Source of the DNA: Paramuribaculum sp.
GTDB lineage: Bacteria > Bacteroidota > Bacteroidia > Bacteroidales > Muribaculaceae
Length of the DNA stretch: 44,139 nucleotides
Direction of reading: 5' to 3'
Assembly (NCBI GenBank): GCA_029060545.1
Contig: JAIDTT010000016.1
Location: forward strand, 1 to 44,139
The translations under genes and the position numbers were made by a program. Shown in pieces: positions 23,999 to 33,407 of the stretch. The notes below the pieces were generated by a model. The model saw only the letters and a list, made by a program, of their open reading frames with translations, made no database searches and had not been told where the DNA came from. Each line of letters opens with the position of its first letter. Within the stretch, counting starts at the first letter, position 1.

Positions 23999-24216
23999 CA
24001 TTTATCTCACTGAGAGCCATCAGGACCGCAGAGGCAAGAGAGCCGGCGGCATATTCATCGCACAAGCAATCAATCCGATTGGAAGATATCCCGCGCAAAA
24101 AAGACGCCCCGTTACTAAAAAACGGTGGCGACTCCGCAGTCGCGGGAATTATTATTTTATGACAGAGACAATTAACCCAATAAATTCACTTTCAATATAC
24201 CTAAAATAAATCACAT
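23999..24216 (+). other. zapA-rny intergenic region with alternative hairpins
   Basis: 218 bases without an ORF of note. Two hairpins compete for the same bases. One is CGCC-CCGTT / AACGG-t-GGCG around ACTAAAA (about 24106-24135); the other is GCGACT-CCGC-AGTCGC (about 24128-24143) followed by an A/T-rich run containing TTATTATTTTA, which resembles a factor-independent terminator. The region could hold the zapA terminator plus an rny leader, or a small RNA. In gamma-proteobacteria 6S RNA lies next to zapA, but I cannot show the 6S fold here, so no RNA gene is called. Confidence 0.4.
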
Positions 24217-25758
24217 ATGAACATCATCATCGTAGTGATAGCGGCCGTGGTAGCACTGGCTATCGGTGTAGTCGCCACTATTATAGCACAGCGCAATATG
24301 GCTCAGAGCCGCGCACGCATCATAGTAGAAGAAGCCCACAACGAGGCCGAAGTGATCAAAAAGACCTCACTTCTCGAAGCTGAGCAGGAGCGCGTACGCA
24401 AGGCTGCCGAAGCCGACAAGACCTTCAACCAGAGAATGTCGAAAATCCAGTCGCGCGAGAGCCAGATGAAGCAGCGCGAACTTCAGCTCAACCAGCAGCA
24501 GAGCGAAAACCAGCGTATGCGCAACGACCTCGATCAGCAGCAACTCCGCCTCAACGACCAGCTCGCAGCCACTCAGGCGCGTCAGGATGAGCTCGACCAC
24601 CTCAAGACCAAAGCACTCGAAGAGCTCGAACGCGTATCAGGTCTCTCGTGCGAAGAAGCCAAGGAGAAGCTCGTGGAGTCGCTAAAGGATGAAGCCAAGA
24701 CAGCTGCCCAGAGCTACATCAACGAAATAATGGACGAGGCCAAACTCACAGCCAACAAAGAAGCAAAGCGCATCGTGGTGCAGTCGATACAGCGCGTGGC
24801 TACGGAGACTGCAATCGAAAACTCCGTAACCGTATTCCAGATCGACTCCGATGAGATCAAAGGTCGTATCATTGGCCGCGAGGGACGCAACATACGCGCC
24901 CTCGAAGCAGCCACAGGCATTGAAATCATAGTCGACGACACCCCAGAGGCAATCGTACTCTCCGGCTTCGATCCAGTGCGCCGCGAGATAGCCCGTCTGG
25001 CACTCCATCAGCTTGTCAACGACGGCCGTATCCATCCCGCCCGTATCGAGGAAGTCGTGGCTAAAGTACGCCGTCAGGTAGAAGAGGAGATCATCGAGAC
25101 CGGAAAACGCACCACCATCGACCTCGGCATCCATGGCCTGCACCCCGAACTCGTACGCCTCGTAGGCAAAATGAAATACCGCTCCAGCTATGGCCAGAAC
25201 CTGCTCCAGCACTCACGCGAGACAGCCAATCTCTGCGCCGTGATGGCATCGGAACTCGGCCTGAATCCCAAGAAAGCACGTCGCGCCGGCCTTCTCCACG
25301 ACATAGGCAAAGTGCCCGACGAGGAACCCGAATTGCCGCACGCACTGCTCGGCATGAAGCTCGCCGAAAAATACAAGGAGAAACCCGAAATATGCAACGC
25401 CATCGGCGCTCACCACGACGAGACTGAGATGACCTCGCTGCTGGCCCCCATCGTACAGGTATGCGACGCCATATCAGGCGCACGTCCCGGTGCTCGCCGC
25501 GAGATGGTAGAGGCTTATATCAAGCGCCTCAACGACCTCGAACAGCTCGCCCTCTCATATCCGGGCGTAATCAAGACCTACGCTATCCAGGCCGGCCGCG
25601 AACTGCGTGTGATCGTAGGTGCCGACAAGATCGACGATGCCGAGACCGAAAAGCTTTCGGCCGAAATAGCCAAGCGCATTCAGGACGAGATGACTTATCC
25701 CGGCCAGGTGAAGATCACCGTGATCCGCGAAACCCGTTCGGTAAGCTTCGCAAAATAA
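24217..25758 (+). CDS. rny: Ribonuclease Y
   Basis: Membrane-anchored endoribonuclease that starts mRNA decay. Order of parts: an N-terminal membrane helix (residues 2-23), a long charged coiled coil (about 25-190), a KH domain (about 205-265, [15 protein letters not shown]), and an HD domain with HSRETANLC and the metal site GLLHDIGK (about 365-375), ending in a C-terminal RNase Y segment. 513 residues matches the family (about 520). ricT follows 6 bp downstream; RicT homologues in Firmicutes modulate RNase Y, so the pairing is functionally sensible. Confidence 0.97.
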   Translation: MNIIIVVIAAVVALAIGVVATIIAQRNMAQSRARIIVEEAHNEAEVIKKTSLLEAEQERVRKAAEADKTFNQRMSKIQSRESQMKQRELQLNQQQSENQRMRNDLDQQQLRLNDQLAATQARQDELDHLKTKALEELERVSGLSCEEAKEKLVESLKDEAKTAAQSYINEIMDEAKLTANKEAKRIVVQSIQRVATETAIENSVTVFQIDSDEIKGRIIGREGRNIRALEAATGIEIIVDDTPEAIVLSGFDPVRREIARLALHQLVNDGRIHPARIEEVVAKVRRQVEEEIIETGKRTTIDLGIHGLHPELVRLVGKMKYRSSYGQNLLQHSRETANLCAVMASELGLNPKKARRAGLLHDIGKVPDEEPELPHALLGMKLAEKYKEKPEICNAIGAHHDETEMTSLLAPIVQVCDAISGARPGARREMVEAYIKRLNDLEQLALSYPGVIKTYAIQAGRELRVIVGADKIDDAETEKLSAEIAKRIQDEMTYPGQVKITVIRETRSVSFAK

Positions 25759-25764
25759 TTGCCG

Positions 25765-27024
25765 ATGGAACCAAACAAACCCGAAATGAACCAAGCTGAA
25801 GGCAACCCCGCACCACACAGGGAGTCGGGAGAGCCTCCGCGCGGAAAGCTCGACTGCTACGACTGGCTGTCAGCCACACCGAAGGGTGACGGACAGGACT
25901 GCGACATCGTAGAGGTGCAGTTTAAGAATACCCGCAAAGGGTATTTCCGCAACTCACTCCACATAGAGTTGGGCATCGGCGACCTCGTAGCTGTAGAGGC
26001 AGCTCCGGGTCACGACATCGGTTCGGTGACACTGACCGGCCCCCTCGTACGCCGCCAGATGCGCAAGGCCGGTGTGAAGCCCGACACCGAACTCCGACGC
26101 ATACTCCGCAAAGCCCGCCAGTCCGACATCGACAGATACAAAGAGGCTAAGGCGAAGGAGAACGACACAATGATCCGTGCCCGCAAGATCGCCGAAGACC
26201 TCAATCTCAAGATGAAGATCGGCGACGTAGAGTATCAGGGCGACGGATATAAAGCCATATTCTACTATATCGCCGACGAGCGTGTTGACTTCCGCCAGCT
26301 CATCAAGGTGCTTGCCGACACATTCAAGGTACGCATCGAGATGAAGCAGATAGGTGCTCGCCAGGAAGCAGGACGCATCGGCGGCATCGGTCCCTGCGGC
26401 CGTCCGCTCTGCTGCGCCACCTGGCTAACATCTTTCGTCAGCGTCGGTACGGCCGCTGCCCGCTTTCAGGACATATCGCTTAATCCTCAGAAGCTCGCCG
26501 GCCAATGTGCCAAGCTCAAGTGCTGCCTCAACTACGAAGTTGACGCCTATGTGGAGGCGGTGAAGAAACTGCCCCCGAAAGACGCTCGACTGGAGACCGC
26601 CGACAATACATATTATCACTTCAAGCACGACGTATTCAAGGGTATGGTCACATACAGCACCGACAAGTGGATACCCGCTAATCTGGTGACTATCGACGCC
26701 CGTCGTGCCTTCGAGGTGATGGCGATGAACAAGGAGGGACAGAAGCCCGCATCGCTTCTGCGCGACGACGAACAGCCCCGGCAGGAGAAGAGCCCCTACG
26801 CCGATCTGCTCGATCAGGACAACATCTCCCGCTTCGACAACGCCAAGAAGAAACGCAACCGCAAGAAGAAGCGTCCGGCCAAAGAGGGCGGCACTCCACA
26901 AGGCGATGCATCGCAGCAGCCATCGACAGAAGGTCAGGAGAAGAATCAGCCCCGGCAGCAACGCCGTGGAGGTCGCGACCGCCGGCGTCCGTCCGATAAG
27001 TCGAACAATCAGCCCAAGCAGTAA
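25765..27024 (+). CDS. ricT: RicT/PSP1-domain protein (YaaT homologue)
   Basis: A cytoplasmic protein of 419 residues in the PSP1 C-terminal domain family, related to Bacillus RicT (YaaT), which with partners binds Fe-S clusters and steers RNase Y. The conserved cysteine-rich core is visible as GPCGRPLCCATW and AKLKCCLNYE (roughly residues 215-255), plus ARQEAGRIGGIG. The C-terminal 90 residues are a disordered Lys/Arg/Gln-rich tail (KKKRNRKKKRPAK), likely RNA- or membrane-interacting and typical of Bacteroidota members. I start at the ATG 25765-25767; the upstream TTG at 25759 would add only two residues. Confidence 0.9.
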   Translation: MEPNKPEMNQAEGNPAPHRESGEPPRGKLDCYDWLSATPKGDGQDCDIVEVQFKNTRKGYFRNSLHIELGIGDLVAVEAAPGHDIGSVTLTGPLVRRQMRKAGVKPDTELRRILRKARQSDIDRYKEAKAKENDTMIRARKIAEDLNLKMKIGDVEYQGDGYKAIFYYIADERVDFRQLIKVLADTFKVRIEMKQIGARQEAGRIGGIGPCGRPLCCATWLTSFVSVGTAAARFQDISLNPQKLAGQCAKLKCCLNYEVDAYVEAVKKLPPKDARLETADNTYYHFKHDVFKGMVTYSTDKWIPANLVTIDARRAFEVMAMNKEGQKPASLLRDDEQPRQEKSPYADLLDQDNISRFDNAKKKRNRKKKRPAKEGGTPQGDASQQPSTEGQEKNQPRQQRRGGRDRRRPSDKSNNQPKQ

Positions 27025-27037
27025 CCACGTCAACCAG

Positions 27038-27487
27038 ATGAAACCGAGCCTCCTCGTCTCCGCTGCTGTACTTATCGCATCGGCAGCATGCACCGAGCGA
27101 TACAACGCCGTCGGTGAATTTCTGACATTGCCGGCGGAGTCACTGGCCTATACCGATACGATAGGATTCACGCTCTCCAACCTCGACACCATCCCCGGCA
27201 AGAGCCTGTATGTGGCGGTAGTACACTCCGACGATTACCCGTACAGCAATCTCTGGCTGGAAGTGACATACGAGGATTCGCTCCAAAGCGTATGCGACAC
27301 CGTGGCTATCACTATGGCCGACCCATACGGTAAATGGCAGGGCAACGCCATCGGATCGACTTACCAGATCGAGGCCAAGGCGTGTCAGGAAATAAGCCGT
27401 CCGGGCGATGCACGTGTCACCGTACGTCATATAATGCGCGCCGATACCCTCCGTGGTATCGTACGGCTTGGCGTCCTCGCCAAATAA
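27038..27487 (+). CDS. gldH: GldH-family lipoprotein
   Basis: A 149-residue exported lipoprotein with the lipobox at IASAAC (Cys near residue 18). Family features are visible: YPYSNLWLEVTY, CDTVAITMADPYGKWQG and the final RLGVLAK. GldH is needed for gliding in Flavobacterium, but Bacteroidales that do not glide also keep it directly behind ricT, so it probably has a general envelope role. I use the ATG at 27038, 13 bp after the ricT stop, because it begins the signal peptide; the longer reading from 26906 overlaps ricT and has no signal sequence at its front. Confidence 0.88.
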   Translation: MKPSLLVSAAVLIASAACTERYNAVGEFLTLPAESLAYTDTIGFTLSNLDTIPGKSLYVAVVHSDDYPYSNLWLEVTYEDSLQSVCDTVAITMADPYGKWQGNAIGSTYQIEAKACQEISRPGDARVTVRHIMRADTLRGIVRLGVLAK

Positions 27488-27502
27488 ATCAAAATACGAC
27501 AA

Positions 27503-28153
27503 ATGTCTGACTACCGCTTCCACAGCATAATATTTGACATGGACGGTACCCTATGGGACGCCGTCGACACTTACGCCGAGATCTGGAATGAGACATACCG
27601 GCTGCTCGGTATAGACGCCCGTATGACCCGCGACCAATTGCTCGACTGCATGGGGCTTACTTTGGGCACAATAATAAAGCGTCTTAATCCGGAAGGCATC
27701 GACGAAACCCAATTCACCGCCGTGCTGCGTGAGGTGGATAGTAGGATGATGCCCGCCAAAGGCGGAACACTCTATCCCGGCGTAAGCGAAGGGCTGGCAC
27801 GCCTCGCCAAGCATTTTCCGCTATTTATGGTAAGCAATTGCGGCCCTCACGGGCTGGATTACTTCCTCCGGTACACCGGGCTGCAACCATATATCAAGGA
27901 TACTCTGACCAACGGCCAGACTCATCTGTCGAAAGCCGACAATATAAAGCTGATTATGGAGCGCCACAGCCTCACCGACGCCGTATATGTGGGCGACACA
28001 CAGACCGATTGCGATGCAGCACACTGCGCCGGCATACCTATGATATATATGGACTACGGTTTCGGAGAGTGTAGCGACGCCGACTTCCGGATGCATACAT
28101 TCGCCGAACTCACCGACTTTCTACTCACGCCTCAATCACCTACCGGCTTATGA
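27503..28153 (+). CDS. HAD-superfamily hydrolase (phosphoglycolate phosphatase-like)
   Basis: A 216-residue cytoplasmic phosphatase. HAD motif I is FDMDGTLWD (residues 11-19, nucleophile Asp12 and Asp14), motif II is in MVSNCG, motif III is a Lys before the last motif (LSKADNIK), and motif IV is GDTQTDCDAA. The helical cap between motifs I and II marks subclass I (Gph type), with small phosphorylated metabolites as likely substrates; the precise one is unknown. Its stop overlaps the start of the following M24 peptidase gene by 4 bp. Confidence 0.9.
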   Translation: MSDYRFHSIIFDMDGTLWDAVDTYAEIWNETYRLLGIDARMTRDQLLDCMGLTLGTIIKRLNPEGIDETQFTAVLREVDSRMMPAKGGTLYPGVSEGLARLAKHFPLFMVSNCGPHGLDYFLRYTGLQPYIKDTLTNGQTHLSKADNIKLIMERHSLTDAVYVGDTQTDCDAAHCAGIPMIYMDYGFGECSDADFRMHTFAELTDFLLTPQSPTGL

Positions 28154-29325
28154 CCACCAACACTACACCGCTACTGCTTTTGTCGGCCTCCGAGCAAGAG
28201 CTTCGAATGAGCAAACTGCGCAAGGCCATGGAGCGCGCCGGTGCCGATGGACTGCTCATTCATTCCTACGTCAACATCTATTATATCACCGGTCGCGTAT
28301 TCACCGGCTACGTATATATTCCGCTAAGCGGCTCCCCGCTCTACTTCGTGAAGCGACCGGTTTCGCTCGCCCATGCCGACGCCACGGCCATACGCAAGCC
28401 CGAACAGATCGAGCTGCCCGACCGACCGTCGACACTCGCACTGGAGCTCGACACCATAAGCTACTCCGACGCTCAGCGCCTGAGCGCGGTATTCCCCTAC
28501 GCCAAGATCGTAAACGGCTCTCCATATCTGGCTGAAGCCCGCGCCGTAAAGACTCCGCTTGAAGTGGAGCTGATAGCTGCTTCGGGAGTGAAACAGGAAC
28601 GCGTGTACCGACGTATTCCCAATCTCTACCACGAGGGTATCACCGATATCGAACTGCAGATCGAGATTGAGCGTCTGTCGCGTCTCGAAGGTTGCCTCGG
28701 CGTATTCCGCACGGCAGGCGACACGATGGAGCTCTTTATGGCCAACGTGCTTGCCGGAGAGAATGCCGATACCCCCACGCCCTACGATTTTGCCATGGGC
28801 GGCGGAGGTCTCGACACCTCGATACCGGTCGGTGCCGACGGTACCGTAATACGCGCCGGCGAGGCCGTGATGGTAGATGCCAACGGCAACTACACCGGAT
28901 ATATGACCGACATGACCCGCACATTCGCACCGCGTCCGCTTAAGCCACTCGCCCAACGCGCCCACGACTGCTCGATAGCTATATGCCGTAAGGCCGAGGA
29001 GATGGGTAAGCCCGGCGTAGAGGCCTCCACAATTTATCACATGGCTGAAGAGATGGCTCGGGAAGCCGATCTCTACAATTATTTTATGGGACACCGTCAG
29101 AAAGCCGGATTCGTGGGCCACGGTCTCGGCATTGAAATAAATGAGCTGCCCGTGATAGCCCCTCGATCTAAGTATATACTACAGGAAGGCAATGTGATAG
29201 CTCTCGAACCCAAATTCGTGATTCCGGAAGTGGGAGCCGTAGGTATCGAAAACACTTATGTAGTGACTGCCGATGGTTTGAAATGTCTCACCAACGCACC
29301 CGAGCAAATAGTGATATTCGAATAG
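28150..29325 (+). CDS. M24-family metallopeptidase (Xaa-Pro aminopeptidase/dipeptidase type)
   Basis: A 391-residue cytoplasmic peptidase with a creatinase-like N-domain (about 18-135) and a pita-bread catalytic domain. All five dimetal ligands are present: D243 (VDANGNY), D254 (MTDMTR), H324 (GHGLGIE), E353 (ALEPKF) and E367 (GIENTY). This suggests cleavage of Xaa-Pro bonds in small peptides. It overlaps the HAD gene by 4 bp and is 3 bp before cca, so the three genes are one transcript, though they share no obvious pathway. Confidence 0.9.
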   Translation: MTTNTTPLLLLSASEQELRMSKLRKAMERAGADGLLIHSYVNIYYITGRVFTGYVYIPLSGSPLYFVKRPVSLAHADATAIRKPEQIELPDRPSTLALELDTISYSDAQRLSAVFPYAKIVNGSPYLAEARAVKTPLEVELIAASGVKQERVYRRIPNLYHEGITDIELQIEIERLSRLEGCLGVFRTAGDTMELFMANVLAGENADTPTPYDFAMGGGGLDTSIPVGADGTVIRAGEAVMVDANGNYTGYMTDMTRTFAPRPLKPLAQRAHDCSIAICRKAEEMGKPGVEASTIYHMAEEMAREADLYNYFMGHRQKAGFVGHGLGIEINELPVIAPRSKYILQEGNVIALEPKFVIPEVGAVGIENTYVVTADGLKCLTNAPEQIVIFE

Positions 29326-29328
29326 CCT

Positions 29329-30762
29329 ATGAATACCGACCTGCAACAACTACTCGACCATCCGGCCGTAAAAGCCGTGAGTGCCGCCGCAGCAGCAATC
29401 GACATACCCTGCTATGCTGTAGGAGGCTGCGTACGCGATGCGCTTCTCCATCGCCACTCCAAGGATATCGACTTCGTATGTGTAGGACCAGGAAGCGGTA
29501 TTGCCGTGGCCAAACAGCTCCGCGCCTCCACTCGCCGCGCATCTACAGTGCATATCTACTCCGGGTTCGGCACTGCGCAGGTGAAACTACAAGGCCTCGA
29601 ACTTGAGTTTGTAGGTGCGCGACGCGAATCATACTCGCGCGACTCACGCAAACCGATCGTGGAGGACGGCACACTCGCCGACGACTTGTCGCGACGCGAC
29701 TTCACCATAAACGCCCTCGCCCTCAGTGTCAACGCGCAGGCCGGCGAACCTCAGCTCATCGATCTCTTCGGCGGAGTAGATGACCTCCACCGAGGTATAA
29801 TCCGTACACCCCTCGATCCTGACATAACCTACAGCGACGATCCACTGCGCATGCTGCGCGCCATCCGCTTCGCCACCCAGCTCGACTTCACCATCGAGGA
29901 GGAGTCTCTCAAAGCCATCGCCCGCAATGCCGACCGGATATCGATCATCTCACGCGAACGCATCACATCGGAGCTCAATAAGATCATGCTGTCGCCACGA
30001 CCGTCGATCGGCTGGCGGCTACTCGCTGATACCGGACTACTACGCCACTTTCTTCCCGAACTTGTGGCTCTGCAAGGTGTAGAGACGATGCACGGTCGCG
30101 GTCACAAGGATAATTTCGACCACACGATGCTGGTACTTGACCGCGTGGCTCAGGCAGAGCCCGACAAGTTGTGGCTCCATTGGGCGGCATTGCTCCACGA
30201 CATAGCCAAACCAGCCACGAAGCGTTGGGACGATCAGGCGGGATGGACTTTCAAAAACCACGACTTCGTAGGATCGAAGATGGTAGCCCGCATATTCCGA
30301 AACCTCAAGATGCCCCTCGGAGAACCGATGAAGTACGTCCAGAAAATCGTACGCCTTCACATGCGTCCGATAGCACTTGTGGAAGATACCGTGACCGACT
30401 CGGCAATACGCCGACTCGTGACAGACAGCGAAGGAGATCTCGACGATCTTATGACACTCTGCCGAGCAGACATCACATCACGAAATCCGGAAAAGGTGAA
30501 GCGCCACCTCGCCAACTTCGAGAATGTGATCGAAAAGATCAACGACGTTGCCGACCGTGACAACCTACGTAATTTCCAACCGCCTGTCGACGGCGCCGAG
30601 ATAATGGCAACTTTCGGCCTGACACCCTCTCCAATAGTCGGCGAACTGAAATCGGCCCTGAAGGAAGCCGTGCTTGAAGGCATTATCCCTAATGAGCACG
30701 ATGCGGCCCGACAGTATATGTTACAGCTCGGAGCTGAAAAAGGGCTTACCCCGGTTGAGTAA
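29329..30762 (+). CDS. cca: tRNA CCA-adding enzyme / poly(A) polymerase family, with HD domain
   Basis: Class II nucleotidyltransferase that adds or repairs the 3'-CCA of tRNA. The head has VGGCVRDALLHRHSKDIDF (about residues 28-46) with the catalytic Asp pair. It is followed by RRESYSRDSRKP, DDLSRRDFTINALA and DPLRMLRAIRFA (roughly 102-180), which give nucleotide selection. A C-terminal HD domain with LHWAALLHDIAKP (about 280-292) is appended, as is usual in Bacteroidota (477 residues). Because class II CCA-adding enzymes and poly(A) polymerases look alike, tRNA repair is the likely but not proven activity. Confidence 0.93.
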   Translation: MNTDLQQLLDHPAVKAVSAAAAAIDIPCYAVGGCVRDALLHRHSKDIDFVCVGPGSGIAVAKQLRASTRRASTVHIYSGFGTAQVKLQGLELEFVGARRESYSRDSRKPIVEDGTLADDLSRRDFTINALALSVNAQAGEPQLIDLFGGVDDLHRGIIRTPLDPDITYSDDPLRMLRAIRFATQLDFTIEEESLKAIARNADRISIISRERITSELNKIMLSPRPSIGWRLLADTGLLRHFLPELVALQGVETMHGRGHKDNFDHTMLVLDRVAQAEPDKLWLHWAALLHDIAKPATKRWDDQAGWTFKNHDFVGSKMVARIFRNLKMPLGEPMKYVQKIVRLHMRPIALVEDTVTDSAIRRLVTDSEGDLDDLMTLCRADITSRNPEKVKRHLANFENVIEKINDVADRDNLRNFQPPVDGAEIMATFGLTPSPIVGELKSALKEAVLEGIIPNEHDAARQYMLQLGAEKGLTPVE

Positions 30763-30939
30763 ATTGGTTAATTGTTGTAAATCTACAAGTTAAGAAGGAT
30801 TAAATATTGTAATTTCGCATAGCCGACTACACAGCGTAAGTTCGGCTTATGAAGCCACAACCGCGGCAGAATATGTTAAATATCGCGACTAAAGCGTCTT
30901 TTTGTTTTGTATTCATTAACTTAACACGCCATACAGGTA

Positions 30940-30970
30940 TTGCATAAACATCTGTTTTTGAGTAATTTTG
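30940..30970 (+). promoter_or_regulatory. Promoter of the NlpC/P60 gene, TTG-N20-TAATTTTG
   Basis: TTG (30940-30942) and TAATTTTG (30963-30970) are 20 bases apart, giving a leader of about 58 nt before the ATG at 31035. Confidence 0.75.
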
Positions 30971-31034
30971 TATTAGGAAAAAGCAATAATACCGAAAAAC
31001 ACACATACTACTTACTTCCGAATACATTTACGAT

Positions 31035-31619
31035 ATGACCTTTATAGCACCTGTACTTACACTACTTTCATCCTTCATATACACCGGTAGCCCGGCACCC
31101 ACACCTACTCTTGATTTCTCCACCAACTCACTCCACTGCCCTGCTGTACCATACTGCATGGCATTGCCCGAGCAGGAGACTGTCGACTCCGACACCCTCT
31201 TATTACAAAAAGCCGAAGAAATCACCGACATCGCATCCAATCTTTTAGGAAAGCGCTACGTGTGGGGCGCGATGGGACCTAATACCTTCGATTGCTCAGG
31301 CTTCACCGGCTACGTGTTCGGCCTAGCAGGCATTACACTTCCGCGCACTTCACGGATGCAGTACAATCTGGGCGAGAAAGTGGCCGACAGCGAGCTTCAG
31401 CCGGGCGACCTGATGTTTTTCAGTTCTCCGCGCACCCGTAAGGGTGTAGTGGGACACGTAGGAATTGTGGTCGACGTCGACGACTCCACCGGCCGAGTAA
31501 CCTTCATCCATGCTTCCACAAAGAAAGGCATCACATATCAGACTTTCCCCGACGGAGGTTACTACACGCGCAACTATATCGGCGCCAAGCGGATCCTCAC
31601 CGAAGAATATATATCATAA
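31035..31619 (+). CDS. NlpC/P60-family cell-wall peptidase
   Basis: A 194-residue exported peptidase that should cleave peptide bonds of peptidoglycan stems. The catalytic triad is visible: C87 in FDCSGF, H141 in GHVGIV and H159 in FIHAS, with RYVWGAMGPN just before the Cys. The N-terminus (about residues 1-20) is a hydrophobic export signal, with a Pro/Ser-rich stretch behind it. No SH3 or binding domain is attached. It has its own promoter and a strong terminator (31618-31651), so it is transcribed alone. Confidence 0.9.
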   Translation: MTFIAPVLTLLSSFIYTGSPAPTPTLDFSTNSLHCPAVPYCMALPEQETVDSDTLLLQKAEEITDIASNLLGKRYVWGAMGPNTFDCSGFTGYVFGLAGITLPRTSRMQYNLGEKVADSELQPGDLMFFSSPRTRKGVVGHVGIVVDVDDSTGRVTFIHASTKKGITYQTFPDGGYYTRNYIGAKRILTEEYIS

Positions 31620-31651
31620 AAGAAGCGGCCCCACAAGAGGTCGCTTCTTTT
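31618..31651. terminator. Terminator between NlpC/P60 and S1/P1 nuclease genes
   Basis: AAAAGAAGCG (31618-31627) and CGCTTCTTTT (31642-31651) form a 10-bp stem that extends inward through G-U and G-C pairs. A/T runs on both sides allow it to end both convergent transcripts. It begins within the NlpC stop codon. Confidence 0.85.
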
Positions 31652-31673
31652 GGTTTTCTACGGAGCCGGAGTC

Positions 31674-32489
31674 TTACAGGGCCGGAGTGTAAGGCCATGA
31701 GTGCGAAGCGGCATAGTCGGCATCGAAGATCATATTGAGTACGTGGGCCAGACGCAGACCGCCACGTAGGAGTTGCTTCTCTACCACGGGAGTCCACTGC
31801 GCAACTTCATTGTACATCAGATTGGTACCTGCGGGAGTATTATTGTAGACCGAAGCAGCGATGTAGACCGTTTCCTTGGCCCAGTCGTCGACAGTACCGT
31901 CTATGAGAGATTCTTCTTCGGCAGGCGACACACGGTCGATCTGCTCCTGCCAGTCCGAATAGCCCCACTTGTGACCCGACTCCACGATATTGCTGTCCCA
32001 TACCGAATGAAGATTGGTGTCACGGCCAAAAAATTTCACCTTGGTGCGGTTACCGCCCAAGTCGGTAGCGTGTCCCATATGCATCGGCTGATGCATATCA
32101 CCGACAAGATGCACAAGTATCTTCATTGCGAGATTGCGCTCCTCAGCCGTAGACTTCGGATTCATCAACACCTCCATACGGCTCTTAATACCGGTGACTA
32201 CATCACCAGCCGGATTGACACCCATCTCCTCATAGCGCACGCCTTCGTTTACGTTTTTGTAATGCCACGTCTTGGTATATGCATATTCGGGAGTATGCGA
32301 GGCATTGTCGAGCCAGTTGGCCCAATATACCATCGACATACCGTCGAGTATCGAATCCACAGCCGCAGCCGTGGCTGGAGTGAGATGTTTTTCAGCTATA
32401 TAAGCAGTGACATCGTGACCTTTCTGGCTCCATGCCCAACTGCTCAGAGCCACAGCCAAGGTAATAAGAGAAAATGAGAATCGTTTCAT
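31674..32489 (-). CDS. S1/P1-family secreted nuclease
   Basis: A 271-residue exported nuclease that hydrolyses single-stranded nucleic acids or nucleotides with three zinc ions. The signal peptide ends at SSWA, leaving Trp20 as the mature N-terminus; in this family the N-terminal Trp itself ligates zinc. Next come GHDVTAYIAE (His25), HLVGDMHQPMHMGHATDLGGN with several His/Asp ligands, and HSVWDSNIVESGH. I start at the ATG 32487-32489, since the 11 codons before it (from 32522) lack signal character. In gut Bacteroidales such enzymes probably scavenge phosphate or nucleosides. A -7-like TAAATTTG lies on the minus strand at 32520-32527. Confidence 0.92.
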   Translation of the reverse strand: MKRFSFSLITLAVALSSWAWSQKGHDVTAYIAEKHLTPATAAAVDSILDGMSMVYWANWLDNASHTPEYAYTKTWHYKNVNEGVRYEEMGVNPAGDVVTGIKSRMEVLMNPKSTAEERNLAMKILVHLVGDMHQPMHMGHATDLGGNRTKVKFFGRDTNLHSVWDSNIVESGHKWGYSDWQEQIDRVSPAEEESLIDGTVDDWAKETVYIAASVYNNTPAGTNLMYNEVAQWTPVVEKQLLRGGLRLAHVLNMIFDADYAASHSWPYTPAL

Positions 32490-32560
32490 ATATTCGTTGA
32501 ATTTTTCGTTAGGTGTAAGCAAATTTACGCATTTTTCACCGATATGTGATTTGAAAAATG

Positions 32561-32568
32561 TAAATTTG
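32561..32568 (+). promoter_or_regulatory. Likely -7 box of rsmA-mgtE
   Basis: TAAATTTG matches TAnnTTTG 45 bp before the rsmA ATG. The same octamer occurs on the other strand at 32520-32527 for the divergent nuclease gene. Upstream elements at the usual distance are weak for both. Confidence 0.5.
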
Positions 32569-32612
32569 TAGTCTATTACGGCTCCGTGGGCTGCCTATAA
32601 CACCAAACCGCC

Positions 32613-33407
32613 ATGCAGAAAGTACGTCCGAAAAAAGCCTTAGGCCAGCATTTCCTCACCGACGAATCGATAGCGCGCCGCATCGCCGCCACTCTTCGCG
32701 AAGTATCGGATCTACCCGTACTCGAGGTGGGGCCTGGTATGGGTATGCTCACCCACTGTCTGCTCGACGAGGGACTTGACGTGCGCGTAGCCGAAATCGA
32801 CACCGAGAGTGTGGAGTATCTCCGCCGTGAATACCCTGCGCTCGCATCCGAAGGTCGCATAATCGAAGGCGACTTCCTGCGCATGGATCTCGCCGAAGCC
32901 ATACCGGGAGCACCCAAAATATCCGTGATTGGCAATTACCCCTACAATATATCATCCCAGATATTTTTCCACATTCTCGACTACCGCGACACGGTAGCGT
33001 GCTGCTCAGGTATGCTTCAGCGCGAAGTGGCAGAGCGTATCGCCGCTCCTGCCGGATGCAAGGCACGAGGCATATTGAGCGTATTGATTCAGGCTTGGTA
33101 TGATGTGGAATACCTCTTCACGGTAAGTGAGCACGTGTTTAATCCGCCGCCAAAGGTAAAAAGCGGCGTGATACGCCTTCGCCGCAACGGTCTTGACCGG
33201 CTGAACTGCGACGAACGCCTGTTCAAAACCGTAGTAAAGACCACCTTCGGGCAGCGCCGCAAGATGCTTCGCAATACCGTGCGTATGCTATTGCCTGCCG
33301 GAGCTGCACTTCCGGACTCGGAGATGCTGCAGATGCGTCCTGAAGACCTCACCGTCGACCAATTCATTCAACTCACCAATCTGATAGAGGCTGCGCAGAA
33401 ATCATGA
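32613..33407 (+). CDS. rsmA: 16S rRNA (adenine1518/1519-N6)-dimethyltransferase
   Basis: Dimethylates two adjacent adenines in helix 45 of 16S rRNA with S-adenosylmethionine, late in small-subunit assembly; its loss gives kasugamycin resistance. It shows KKALGQHFLTD (residues 7-17), a SAM loop LEVGPGMGMLT, AEIDTE, and the catalytic NYPYNIS of the N-P-P-Y type. The protein has 264 residues, a normal length. Its TGA overlaps the mgtE start by 4 bp; the rsmA-mgtE pair is one I know from other Bacteroidales. Confidence 0.96.
   Translation: MQKVRPKKALGQHFLTDESIARRIAATLREVSDLPVLEVGPGMGMLTHCLLDEGLDVRVAEIDTESVEYLRREYPALASEGRIIEGDFLRMDLAEAIPGAPKISVIGNYPYNISSQIFFHILDYRDTVACCSGMLQREVAERIAAPAGCKARGILSVLIQAWYDVEYLFTVSEHVFNPPPKVKSGVIRLRRNGLDRLNCDERLFKTVVKTTFGQRRKMLRNTVRMLLPAGAALPDSEMLQMRPEDLTVDQFIQLTNLIEAAQKS

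Noticed and set aside
30771-30915. Possible small RNA between cca and the NlpC/P60 gene, with a hairpin AGCCGA/TCGGCT and a T-rich end
   Set aside because: The -7-like TAATTTCG is imperfect, no TTG lies at the right distance, and no stable stem directly precedes the T run.
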